In this document: in pieces, positions 1 to 23,679 of the stretch | How the letters are laid out: each line of letters starts with the position of its first letter | How positions within the stretch are numbered: the stretch's first letter is position 1 | Assembly (NCBI GenBank): GCA_028565635.1 | Contig: JAOXYB010018516.1 | Coordinates: forward strand, 1 to 35,127 | Source of the DNA: Phoronis ovalis | Taxonomy: Eukaryota; Phoronida; Phoronidae | Direction of reading: 5' to 3' | DNA length: 35,127 nt | Program-made: the position numbers and the translations under genes | The notes under the pieces: generated by a model | Databases searched by the model: none | Seen by the model: the letters and a program-made list of their open reading frames with translations, nothing else | What the model was told of the DNA's origin: nothing

Positions 1-80
1 TCCCCCATGTCAACAATTGTCAAACTTCTTCAAACCCCCTCCCCCCCCCTATTTTGTTGACATAATTAATGGACGGCTCT
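1..80. repeat. Possible dispersed-repeat fragment in BCKDK intron
   Basis: The stretch has a C-rich run (about 37-50) followed by a segment resembling repeat tails seen in many invertebrate genomes. A perfect 10-bp inverted pair is visible, ATGTCAACAA near 7-16 and TTGTTGACAT near 53-62. It lies in the intron upstream of the first visible BCKDK exon and is cut by the window start. The repeat identity is a guess; only the inverted pair and the C-run are seen directly. Confidence 0.25.
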
Positions 81-178
81 TAGGTACAAATGTCATTATC
101 ATTATGAAAATTGTTCATGAAGGTTCTGTAAATGTTCTTGCTTAAGAAACACACTTATTAAATATTATCAACTTTTAG

Positions 179-3001
179 GATCAAAATCTTGTAAAGAATT
201 TTCTTGACCGAACCCTGACGTCACGACTTGGTATTCGCATGTTATTGGAGCATCACTTAGCCATACATGAAGACAGGCCAGGATTTATCGGGATCATATG
301 TACAAACTTTCAACCTAGAAGAATGCTAGAAAAGAAAGCAGAGTTTGCAAGGTACATTTTAGATTATCTCAGTCTGCACATATATGTTAAAGGATGACTG
401 CTCTTGACATATGTTTGTATACAAAGTTTTGTGAAGGAGCACTGATTTGCATGGAGGGTTTCAATATTTGATACTTTCATCATCTAGTATAAATCTGACC
501 ATTAGCTTTCTCAGTATTTATCTACCCGACTCTTAAAAGTATTAGCTTACTTGGTATTTATGTACCATACTTTTACACACCTTCAAACAAATTATAATTA
601 TGAGCTGATCCTTGATAAGAGATATGAAAAGAAAATGACTATATATTGTAATTTAGTTATGTGGATGGTTAACTATGTTACTGTAAATCCATACTTGCAA
701 ATACATGCTTATTGTTCAACAGGAAAATACAATATATGCATTGTACAATACAATAACTTAGGATATTAATCATCTTGTTTCCATGTTTTTATGCATTAAG
801 TTTAAGACATTGTAGTCTAAGATTAGTATTGATTTTAAGGCACACAAAAGAATTAATGTAAGTAACAGATGTATATTCTGTTTTTTTATTGGGGGGATTA
901 TTAATTAAGTAATGTCTATTGCACAAGTCTGTACAGGCAAGATTCATGTCAGATTAAATGTGCTGAAAGTTTATTTTTTCTTAATTGCTTTTTTGCGTTA
1001 CTCTTTAACTATGTCTTCCTTTGCTTTTACATTTTTAATAGGAGTCTATGTGAACACAAATATGGTCCTAACAAGTCGCCCAATGTACGTTTTAATGGCC
1101 ACCTCAATGCGACATTTCCATATATACCACAGCCATTAGATTACATACTTGGAGAAGTCTTAAAGAATGCCATGCGGTGAGTGAATTCATCTCCTGCAAT
1201 GTTCCGTGTAAAGCCAGTCTTATTCTAGGGCACTTCCAGAAGGGGAATGGAGTTGGTGGATTTCTTATCAGCTCATAATAAAATGCAATAAAATATTAAA
1301 TTTACTACAGGCTGTGGGGTCTTCTAAATGGTGTCTTGTTCGGCTAAAAGTGGAGCAGCCCCTATTTTGCATTGATCTTTTTACATAAATTAACATTTGT
1401 TAAATAGGATACTGTTCTCTTATTTTCGCAATATATATTATTATTATTATTTTTACTAGTAATGCATTGCAATGCTGGATCTAAAAACTGTTGTGGAAAA
1501 CAATGCTGCTTGCTGCTCTGTGCATTTTGATTTATGGGTTTTACCTGTCACATTTACTGATTGTACTTAGATAACTGGTAAGCAATAAAATTGAAGAATG
1601 ATGTGTGAATGGTAAAATGTCTTTTTCATCTGCATAAAAATAAATGTTTCTGGTTACAGAGCAACTGTGGAAAATAACTTGGACAATTTGAACAATTTGC
1701 CTGATATAACTGTTACTATTGCAAACAATGACATTGATTTTGTTATAAGGTAAGTGTAACATGTCAAAATGTGTGAACACTTACTAGTAGGTACAGTTAG
1801 TAGCAAAGGTTGCTTTCAATGATAAAAATAAACTTCATAAAGCATTCCTATTTCACTAAATAGTAATCTTTTTATGTGTAATTTGATGCTTGAGTTCCTA
1901 TTTTTCACAAGACTTAACTTAGTCTCCAACACAGACTATATATCTTATAAATGTACTAAATAAATTGTTTTAAACTATAAACTAGAAAAAGTCAAAAATT
2001 TGTTTTAAAATTAATAGTGCATATTATTATCATTATTATATATTATTATCATATTATTATTGTTGCATATAGGGTTAGAAATTTATATAGGGATTTAAAC
2101 TCAATTTTTAACAAAAAGGAATTTAAAAATACAACAAGGGTCTAAGCTTAGACTAGACTTAACTAAGAATTTGTGTATATTGTATATTAACCAAACTCCT
2201 TTGTTGGACTGGAGAAGTTTGAAAATGTCAACTCATAAAGTATGCTAAATTGCAACAGTTTTGATCTCCAAGAATTGTTTAAACTTATTGTTAACAGGAT
2301 CTCGGACCGAGGTGGTGGTATTCCTCATCATGTTCGCCCAAGAATTTTTAACTACAATTTCACTACATGTGGTGAAAACCATGATGATCGTATTGATGGA
2401 GGACCCTTTGGTAGCATCATGAATCCTGCACATAGTGGACCTGCAGCAGGACCAATGCATGGGTATGTATCCGAGTTGTAATTCACTCAGTTCCAGCAAG
2501 TATGGTACTGTTACCTGGTTTGTTTTTTGTCTTGTAAGGGGTGGTCAATTTAAAATTTCTTTGGGAGGACCTGAAGTAAGTGAAGTTTGGGGGAGAGGGT
2601 ACTGAATATAGATATTTAGGCCAGTTAATGATAGGTATTCAAGTGCAGTTGCGAATGGGTTTTCAATATGAAATTTACAAGAACAGTTTCTGTACAAACA
2701 GTCACATATTCCCAACTGTTTTCCTGTTTGCCCTGGTGTTAATATGATGTCTGTTTACACACTGTGTAGATGCTCGACATATTTTTTGCATAGTTATGTA
2801 TAGGAATTAATTGTACATGAAACCTCTCACCAAACTAAACATATACTCTCTTGTAGTTTTGGATTTGGTCTGCCAGCTTCCAAAGCATATGCAGAGTATC
2901 TAGGGGGAGAATTAACAGTGGAAACCATGCAAGGCATTGGCACTGATGTTTACTTACGACTCAGGCATATTGATGGTAAGCAGGAGAGTTTCCGCATATA
3001 A
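179..3001 (+). CDS. BCKDK: Branched-chain alpha-ketoacid dehydrogenase kinase, C-terminal part (5' end outside window)
   Basis: Five exons join in frame: 179-351, 1042-1176, 1660-1749, 2298-2462, 2857-3001 (stop), all with AG/GT borders, giving 235 residues. The kinase phosphorylates the E1-alpha subunit of the mitochondrial branched-chain 2-oxoacid dehydrogenase and switches off leucine, isoleucine and valine breakdown. The visible part holds the end of the helical regulatory domain ([15 protein letters not shown]) and the whole GHKL ATP-binding domain: N-box EVLKNAMR, G1 box DRGGG, G2 box GFGFG, and GIGTD. The C-terminus [12 protein letters not shown] matches the short BCKDK ending and lacks the longer tail of pyruvate dehydrogenase kinases, so I call BCKDK rather than PDK. 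The N-terminal half, including the mitochondrial targeting peptide, lies upstream of the window. The gene converges on KDM2. Confidence 0.93.
1227..1362 (-). mobile_element. Degenerate MITE copy in BCKDK intron
   Basis: The right end (CTAAAAGTGGAGCAGCCCCT, about 1344-1363) matches the right terminus of the elements at 3211-3393 and 4161-4317. An internal GGTGGATTTCTTATC resembles the reverse complement of the 3211 copy's interior, so this copy probably lies in the opposite orientation. The left edge near 1227 (AGGGCACTTCC) is weak. It is non-coding and sits between exons 1042-1176 and 1660-1749. Confidence 0.4.
2020..2062. repeat. Imperfect ATT-rich microsatellite
   Basis: An interrupted run of ATT/ATC triplets lies in the BCKDK intron between exons 1660-1749 and 2298-2462. 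A shorter ATT run lies near 1433-1456. These are ordinary simple repeats. Confidence 0.6.
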
Positions 3002-3079
3002 ATTATCTGTGGGAGAAGGAAATCGGTGTCATATTACAAGGCAGTAAGGCACTGGTTCAAATGTTTGTATTTTTACAAA

Positions 3080-3085
3080 AATAAA
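3080..3085 (+). terminator. Candidate BCKDK polyadenylation signal
   Basis: This is the first canonical AATAAA after the BCKDK stop, about 80 nt downstream. That would make a short 3' UTR and leave the MITE at 3211 outside the transcript. No transcript evidence supports it. Confidence 0.4.
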
Positions 3086-3210
3086 TCTAAGATTTTTAAA
3101 TATGTATATCACATGAAAATTTGTATAAATATTCAAGACAGTGTTGAGTACTGGAATATGTTATAACTTTTATCAAAAATTGTAGTCTATCTTATAGTTA
3201 CTGTTAGTTA

Positions 3211-3393
3211 GGGCTGTTCCTCTTTTAGTTGTATAGGGGAGAGAAAGGCACTTGTTAAATGCCCCCCACCATCCATAATATACGTAATACTTTATTACAT
3301 GCTATTGTATATACATGAATTGATTAGAAACCCACCATATTTCTTTTAAAGAAATACCGTCCTCCTCTCCTGTACAACTAAGTGGAACAGCCC
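3211..3393. mobile_element. MITE-like element, copy 1
   Basis: The 183-bp segment starts GGGCTGTTCC and ends GGAACAGCCC, with imperfect inverted termini extending about 35-40 bp (left TTTTAGTTGTATAGGGGAGA, right mirrored around CTCTCCTGTACAACTAAGTG). It is flanked on both sides by TTA (3208-3210 and 3394-3396), a likely target duplication of TA or TTA. It has no coding capacity, so any transposition would need a transposase supplied elsewhere. It is clearly related to 4161-4317. Confidence 0.7.
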
Positions 3394-4103
3394 TTATTCA
3401 ACATGCAGAAATTGACTATCATTTATTTAATTTGCCCGGTTGCTTATGCTGTGATTACTGAATTAGTGCTGGAGGAAACTGCAATCATTTATTGTGCTAT
3501 CAAGAATTTGTATATGCAGCTTTTAGTGCTAGTCAATATTTATGAAGAATGTAGAAAAATGATCTGATTGTTTTTTCAAGTTTTGTTTAATAGGCAATTA
3601 TACTGACAGCTGGTTTTGGTTTTGAAATATTAACTTTTAGTGTATAGTTGCAGTATAAACGGGTTCTTAAGAATTTTTTTTTCTTGTGTTTAAGCATACC
3701 TTCATTAAAGATTAGTCCTTTACTGATATATGAAAAAGCTTTTGAGAATTTAGTGACATTTGCTTGTACAATGTCACATGAAATTATCTCTAGTAACTAT
3801 AGATCTGAATTATTTATGGTTTGTCTGCATACAAATGCTTCTTTTCTTCTAATATTTTTGGTGTTGCTAAGCGGGTACTAATGGCGTTGACACAATGTAG
3901 AATAATATAATTGTAAAAATACAAGACCCATCTCATGAAAAGGCTTTGTGCCCAAGGCTTAAAAATAATGTAATACTAAGATGAAAATATACAGGTTTAT
4001 TTCCCATGTTTACAAGATATTAATACGAAACAGGTTGATTTAATTGGCGTTGAATATTATTGTTTGTGTTCAACCCATAGTCAATAAAAATAATCATTCG
4101 CTA

Positions 4104-4143
4104 AATGTTACTCTTGAAGGTTCAATGTTACTCTTGAAGGTTC
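4104..4143. repeat. 20-bp perfect tandem duplication
   Basis: The unit AATGTTACTCTTGAAGGTTC occurs twice head to tail without mismatch. It ends 17 bp before the left end of the MITE-like element at 4161. Perfect identity suggests a recent slippage or repair event. Confidence 0.8.
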
Positions 4144-4160
4144 TACTCTGTTTGTTTTAG

Positions 4161-4317
4161 GGGCTGCGCCTGTTTTAGTTGTACAGGGAGGAGAAAGGCA
4201 TTTTTCTTTATTATATACTATAATTATATGTATATGAATGGAAAAGAAACCCGCCACCCATATTTCTTATATTGAAGTGCCTTCCTACTCTCTTGACAAC
4301 TAAAAGTGAAATAACCC
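4161..4317. mobile_element. MITE-like element, copy 2
   Basis: The 157-bp segment shares its left end (GGGCTG, TTTTAGTTGTACAGGGAGGA, GAGAAAGGCA) and its right half (GAAACCCGCC, TTGACAACTAAAAGTG) with copy 1 at 3211-3393. The right end has decayed to ATAACCC. It lies about 770 bp downstream of copy 1 in the same orientation. Confidence 0.65.
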
Positions 4318-4616
4318 TAACTGTAAAATAAAGACGAGTAATTTTATATTAAATGTGTGGTGCTCCTTAGCATTTATATATACATTTTAATACCGAGCTA
4401 CAGTATTTATAGGTATGGGAAATTGGCACTTTGTACATTGTGATGTCTCATTTGTATTGTTAAAAGTAGCTGGTGGTTATTACTAGACTGGAACTAGAGT
4501 ATCCTGTTGGCTGTTGCCTCCTAATTGTATGTTACAAATGAAGTATTGTAACAGAATCTCGTGTCTGTTCAAACTGTTGAATTATTTAGTGCCTTAATAA
4601 TAAACCAGGTACCAAC

Positions 4617-5123
4617 AATGGTCCCAGCCCGTTATCTCAGCAGGTAAGCACAAGGCACTCCGATGCATGATCACAAGTTAATAACCAACATTTCATTGTT
4701 TGCAAAACTTGGCAGAATGCATCGTGTACAAATATACATTTTCGAAAATATATAAAATGCAACATAATAAATAACATGATTTGCTGTTTAGTATTAATCT
4801 GTTCAAATTATTCTTTAAGACAATGGTTGAAAAACTTTGGGCTGTGTGCGTGGAGCTAGTTCCTTCCCTTGCCTTTGAGAAGATTTGCGACTTTCTCGAG
4901 ATTTGTAATCATTCAAAACATATTTTTTGGCTGAATTTGCTTGAACCTTACCTTAAACACATGTAAATAACAAATATTTTAAGAAATACACGCTATCAAA
5001 ATTGTTCATGAAATGTACTTCATATTTGAGTAAGACAAGTTATAACACATTTTATACTTCATGAACAAATCATATATTTTGTTATGAAAATCAATCATGC
5101 GGAGATAATTGGTTGGGACCATT
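4617..5123. mobile_element. Non-autonomous element with about 23-bp inverted ends
   Basis: The left end reads CAATGGTCCCAGCCCGTTAT continuing CTC; the right end, GAGATAATTGGTTGGGACCA followed by TTG, is its near-complement with a few mismatches. Within it, a second inverted pair surrounds TTGTTCATGAAATGTACTTC near 5001 and ACTTCATGAACAA near 5055. The roughly 507-bp interior is AT-rich with no credible reading frame. Target-site duplication is unclear, so exact borders are provisional. Confidence 0.5.
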
Positions 5124-6118
5124 GACTAACAAGTGTTGAATTTGACATTGCTATGATTTTCAGCAGTACCAACAATGCACTTGTAAGAATTAACAATTCT
5201 AATAAGCTCTCTTGAATTTATCTAGGAATCGTCATAAAAGTTTCTTATCCCATGGTCAGTCGGAAGTGTAAAAACCTATTTGTATTAATAACCTCAATGC
5301 AGGTAACTTTTTCAATCATATTGATTGGTATTAATATTGAAGTAACTTCCATAAACTTATGAACGTAGACTGCTCTTTTGCATGTAACATAAATAAATTT
5401 CTAATAACAATGAATGCGATATTTGTTTTCTTTAAATATTTACAATAAACAGACGTTGGTAACAACAATCACAAAATAACAAGATTAACTAGTAGCGCCT
5501 GAAAGAACTTATTGTCATTTTAATTATTTGTCATCCGATTATTGTTCCATACTTATAATATAACAATCAGACTAAACAGTCGAAACTTATAATAATAGAT
5601 TGTTAGCATGCACGGGGTGGAGTCACTGATCTGCAAGCAAACAGTTCGAGATTGAAAACAGTTATCTTCCAAAATTGAAGAGATAACATTTTGTTTCTGT
5701 CCTTAGGAGTGGCCATTAGGATATATTCTTGTTCTGTAAACGCAAATTTCAGGTCTGTTTCCTGATGTTGGTTACATCAAACTTATTTAAACTCCAGTAC
5801 GCAACAATACATGGATAGAAAACTCTCATTTTGATTAAAATTCGAACTTCGTTTTCACTTCTGTTTCTTATTTGTGGAAGAAGAAAAAATAGCAGACAAG
5901 TAACATCGGCGAAAACTTCAGATTTTAACCAGAATGCATAAATCTATATCATACATTTAATTTAACTAACCACAGATAAAAGTTTGAGCTATCTGCTCAT
6001 GATATACAACTACTTGAAAGTACACACATTTGGCACAATCGAAAAAGCGTACTTTGGTAATACGCACCATAGTTAGAAAAAGCACTTCCTTCATTACAGC
6101 ATTTGTGAAGAATGGTGC

Positions 6119-6124
6119 TTTATT
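6119..6124 (-). terminator. Candidate KDM2 polyadenylation signal
   Basis: This is a minus-strand AATAAA about 700 nt downstream of the KDM2 stop. I see no canonical hexamer between the stop and this site. The assignment rests only on the motif and its position. Confidence 0.35.
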
Positions 6125-6823
6125 GCCAATTAACAATTATCTAAATCTCTAGATTACTAACTAAATGTGGGAACACATTTTAATACGGGTTCCATCATTA
6201 TTAGACTACATTATATTTGATATGTGGAATAACATTCAAATAACTACAAGCACCTTGTAAAATAACACCCTTTTTACTGTAGGTTTCCGAGTTGCTCTGA
6301 TGTGGTATAACAACGTCATAAATTTCTGTTGTGATGGAAGAATAAAAATAATCGACATAGATTATATTCTTTTCATAGTGAACTACCTAACATTCTTTCG
6401 AATATCATTATATACCTGTACAAGTATACTGGAAAATACTGAAACGTCAGTATCTGTGAAATTGTGCATATACTTGTATAAAACAGTGCTGTTAGGAAAA
6501 CAAATTTTGGTTTATACATGTAACATTCCTCTGAATGCTCTACGCTGTGGTTAGATCATTATGGAATTCAGATTCTGCTGTTTTCAGCTATTCCCTGGAA
6601 GACTAAGCTGTGATCATGTCATAAAAATCGGAGTAACTGCCAATGAAACTAGTAATTAGTATTTTACTGTAGCAGAGCAGAAATCAGAAACCCACAGCAA
6701 GGCTCCTTTAATATTATTGTCTTTCTACAGTAATACGGTAATTAAGACTTCAATACTGAAATATTTGTTAACATACATTAGATGATAGTTAGTCTACTGT
6801 GTCATGCACAAATTGAGAAGCAG

Positions 6824-20348
<13,525 letters not shown>

Positions 20349-20661
20349 TTCTTTATATAATATTATCCTTAAACTATCCAAATAACGAACAAAACAGCAG
20401 CAAAAGAGAATCACGACTTATCATATTTCAAACCTAAGTTAGCGCCACCAGGTATACACATTTATTGAAACGTCATCAAAGTGTGTGAATTCATTCGGCG
20501 CATGCGTAAATGTAATAAACAAAGCTGCTGGTGTGCAACAAGTTGGGGAATATATTGGCATCTAATATTTATGAGCTATTTATTAGATTTAGCTTATCAG
20601 ATTTTAAAGAGACTACCATAAAGCGATTATCAGTTATCCTACTTAAGGTAAAGTAATATTC
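20349..20661. promoter_or_regulatory. Divergent promoter of KDM2 and ORAI
   Basis: Only about 313 bp separate the proposed KDM2 start codon (minus strand, 20348-20346) from the ORAI start codon (plus strand, 20662). The segment contains GGCGCATGCGTA (20497-20508), close to the palindromic NRF1 consensus typical of TATA-less bidirectional promoters. No convincing TATA box is seen for either gene. Whether both genes start within this interval is inferred from geometry, not shown. Confidence 0.6.
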
Positions 20662-21754
20662 ATGCAAGTTCCCATAGGGAATGATTGGATTGGTAGCGGT
20701 TTAGGTAGGCCGTACATGTCTGGGATGTCGAATCAAGTATCTGCTGTATCGTGGAGAAGGTTGTATTTGAGCAGAGCGAAGTTAAAGGCGATAAGTAGAA
20801 CGTCTGCACTGCTCTCAGGATTCGCTATGGTAAGTTAGTTCCGTAAGATACCCTGGGAATGAAAACAGACTTGCTACACGTATGACAATATAAGACACAA
20901 TTTCAAATTATTAGTAATAATAATTAATATACCAATTACCAGTTAATTGGTTTTAAATTTTGAGTAAGACCGCTATAGATTTACGCATGTTCAACCAGCA
21001 TCATGAATATCCATCTGCATCCAAGCGGGTGATGAGCTCTGTAAACCAAAGATGTATATAATTCAGATGTAACTAAAAAAATGTTGAAGATATCTTGCAT
21101 TTTATCACCCATTGTATCACACTTCCATACCGCAAAATAAAGCTGTCCGGGTAATATGTAGACAATGTTTTAAGAAACCGTCAGCAATACCCATGACTAA
21201 CATTTGACATGACATGTGCCTATAGCTTGTACTTATATATACACTGTGTTTTCTAGGTAGCCATGGTTGAAATACAGGTAGACAATACTATTCCTGATGG
21301 TCTTCTAATAGCATTCAGTGTGTGCACAACATTGTTAGTTTCTGTACATGTCCTTGCCTTGATGATTGGAACTTGCATACTACCAAACATAGAAGCAGTC
21401 AGCAATGTACATAGTTTTAGTGCAGTACATGAAAGTCCACATGATCAGTTAAAATGGTACATTGAACTTGCTTGGGGGCTATCTACAGGATTGGGCATAT
21501 TATTATTTTTAGCAGAAATTGCAATTTTATGTTGGGTGAAGTTTGTTCAAGTTAGTAAAAATGCTGCTTTAGCTTCTACGATACTCGTGGCACCCGTTGT
21601 GTTGATATTTATAGGATTTTCTGTCCACTTTTATCGTAAATTAATTGCGCATCAATACGAGAAGACAAATAAGAGTCTGGCAGAATTAGAATGTATGGCA
21701 ACACAGCTAGATTCTAGTAATGCAACAGCTTCTGGATTAATACAAACCGTATGA
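20662..21754 (+). CDS. ORAI: ORAI calcium release-activated calcium channel subunit
   Basis: Two exons, 20662-20829 and 21257-21754, join in phase 0 to a 221-residue protein. ORAI forms the plasma-membrane CRAC channel opened by STIM when ER calcium falls. The pore segment [20 protein letters not shown] followed by [10 protein letters not shown] is almost identical to vertebrate ORAI1; E61 corresponds to the selectivity-filter glutamate E106. Four membrane segments are visible: about 46-63, 72-98 ([20 protein letters not shown]), 124-148 (ELAWGLSTG to [14 protein letters not shown], with the conserved TM3 glutamate) and 155-178. A C-terminal helix ([14 protein letters not shown]) fits the STIM-binding coiled coil. 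The N-terminus lacks the Pro/Arg-rich stretch of ORAI1, and the TM3-TM4 loop is very short. The start is the first in-frame ATG after the divergent promoter; an ATG at residue 19 is an alternative. Confidence 0.96.
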
Positions 21755-22643
21755 AGAGATGGGACCTTCCGATGTGGAATCAATTACCTCTGTTAGCCAA
21801 CATATAAATAACATACATGAAAAAAATTTGTCACATGGTAATTGTTTAGCTATGTTTAAACTGCAGACTACTGAAATGATATCATGAGAGTTTTGCACAG
21901 TTATCCTTTTATTTGTGATGTTACTAAAAGCCATTTTCAAATGTTTAATTTAATACATACATAACTCCTAATGCTGTCACTGTGCAGCAACAGTAGTAAT
22001 AATATTTTTGGTGATGGTGTGATAACAGTGGTTAAGGTAATGCAACTAGTGAAAGTGCTGCCACCTTGTGAAATCTTTCTTCTGAAGTTGCATATATTCA
22101 TCATAAAATAATTAATAGTGCAAGTATGCTTTTGTTAGTAAACACATGCAATTAGCATTGAAAATCAAAATTTTGTTACTGTTGCTACAATTACAGAAAT
22201 GCAGTAAGTCTTATGGTATATGCTTACTCCCATCCTCCAATAATTATTTTAAAGAGTCTCCAAATATGTTAAAAAAGTTAATAATTTATTCATGATTTAT
22301 CCTTAAAACTTAAACAAAGATACATTGAACATTGTGCAGGACACTGATATTGTGCATTGTGGTAAAGCCAGACACAAGTGCCACTTTCCTCAGGTATCTA
22401 ACATATACCACATATACTGGATATAATCTTACCACAGAGTAAATGGTTGTTATATAGATGTGTCTGATATAGTACTGTTATGCTACAGTAATAGTGTTCT
22501 CGCCAAATCTTGCGAGATTACTACCATTTGCAACTAGATGTGATCCTGTGGTTACACGATATGTTGTGATAAATAATTCTTCAACAGCATAGTACCATAT
22601 GGTCACAATTCATTGCAAACAGTAGTAGCATAAAAGGATGTAC

Positions 22644-22649
22644 AATAAA
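22644..22649 (+). terminator. Candidate ORAI polyadenylation signal
   Basis: This is the first canonical AATAAA downstream of the ORAI stop, about 890 nt away. It would give a roughly 0.9-kb 3' UTR. The call rests on the motif only. Confidence 0.4.
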
Positions 22650-23539
22650 ATGGACTATTCACTGTTCTATCTTGAATTGATTTGTGATCTAAATATTCTT
22701 GAGCATTTTTCAAAAATTCTTTGTTTTTTTAAGTGACTGAATTATATACCTGTGCAAGAAAAAAATTGTTTGTGTTATGCTTAAAAGTTAAATATATTAA
22801 TAATTCTAAATTTATGAACAAATATACACATTTATACAAATTTGTAAGAATGAACTTACTTTTATATATAGAAGCACTTGCGACTAGTGGATCATTTGTC
22901 TTTCAGCAGTTTCAAGGAAAATCTAAGGGCTTAAGGCAGTTGCTATAATCCAAATAAAACATTGGGGAAAAACCACTATATACAAAAGACATATCCAAGA
23001 CACTAAATGCTGGACTATTACTAGTCGGCAAATCTCTGCAATTGAAAATACTTGAGTTAAATATCAAATAACAAAAATGGTATCTAAAACTTATTTTAAG
23101 TAGTTACGGGAAGAAAAAACTTGTCGACTGATGCCAGTCTAAGGCAGTACTGAACTGTTAGAACAATAGGCACAACATTTTCATATTGTAAATATCTTAA
23201 GGCACAACAAAAGTCACTACACAATCAAGAAACCGGCAGGAAAGACACAAACCAGGGAAGGATGAACTAAGTATCAAGTCCAAGTATTAGTTGGGGGGTA
23301 CAAAACTTGTAAGGAAGCTTTTTGATTGTCAGTTTGGGAACATATTTCAGTAAGTGGTAGGAGTAACAGCAACCTTTACATATATCTATTAGGTTAGTTT
23401 TGGTATGTTGCACTACCCTGGATAACTACCTGACAACACAAATGATATCTGTTATTAAATTATGACAGGTTTTCCATTCATGTAAATGCTACTATGTCAA
23501 TGTCATATTTTCTTCATTGTTTCTTGCAGTCACATGCAC

Positions 23540-23545
23540 TTTATT
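23540..23545 (-). terminator. Candidate MORN3 polyadenylation signal
   Basis: A minus-strand AATAAA lies about 135 nt beyond the MORN3 stop. Another AATAAA overlaps the stop codon itself (23684-23679) and is too early to be the likely signal. Confidence 0.45.
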
Positions 23546-23679
23546 GCAAAGAGTATCGAATCAAACACAATCTCTTCCATCGCGATGTTGTCCAGTACTT
23601 TATGTAGCATGCGACAGAATTCTTGAATCTGCAATTTTACTTGCTGACCTCTGTGTTACTATAGTCTTTACATAATTAT

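Larger units (their letters stand above)
3002..6823. other. Convergent intergenic spacer between BCKDK and KDM2
   Basis: About 3.8 kb lies between the two stop codons and contains both 3' UTRs. It holds two related MITE-like elements (3211-3393, 4161-4317), a 20-bp tandem duplication (4104-4143) and a larger inverted-repeat element (about 4617-5123). The remainder, especially 5124-6118, is AT-rich sequence in which I recognise no coding exon, RNA gene or known repeat. Short open frames here, for example 6300-6554, show no domain and no plausible splice context. Confidence 0.6.
21755..23679. other. Convergent spacer and 3' UTRs of ORAI and MORN3
   Basis: About 1.9 kb lies between the ORAI stop and the MORN3 stop. 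I see no coding exon, RNA gene or recognisable repeat. Candidate polyadenylation signals for both genes lie inside it. The short open frame 22733-22948 has no domain and is probably chance. Confidence 0.6.

Noticed and set aside
2245-2499. 84-codon minus-strand open frame
   Set aside because: Antisense to the BCKDK exon with the G1 box (2298-2462).
179-3001. Pyruvate dehydrogenase kinase as the identity of the first gene
   Set aside because: PDKs share the same boxes, but the short terminus [11 protein letters not shown] with an immediate stop and the [12 protein letters not shown] block fit BCKDK.
4625-4665. tRNA-like stretch GTTATCTCAGCAGGTAAGCA
   Set aside because: It loosely resembles a tRNA D-arm/A-box, but no B-box or cloverleaf follows. 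It is better explained as the terminus of the inverted-repeat element 4617-5123.
5605-5665. Possible SINE with AGTTCGAGATTG (B-box-like)
   Set aside because: The A-box is not convincing at the right distance and there is no tail or target duplication; one motif is insufficient.
6300-6554. 84-codon plus-strand open frame between BCKDK and KDM2
   Set aside because: AT-rich, no domain, no splice or promoter context; it probably lies in or near the KDM2 3' UTR in antisense.
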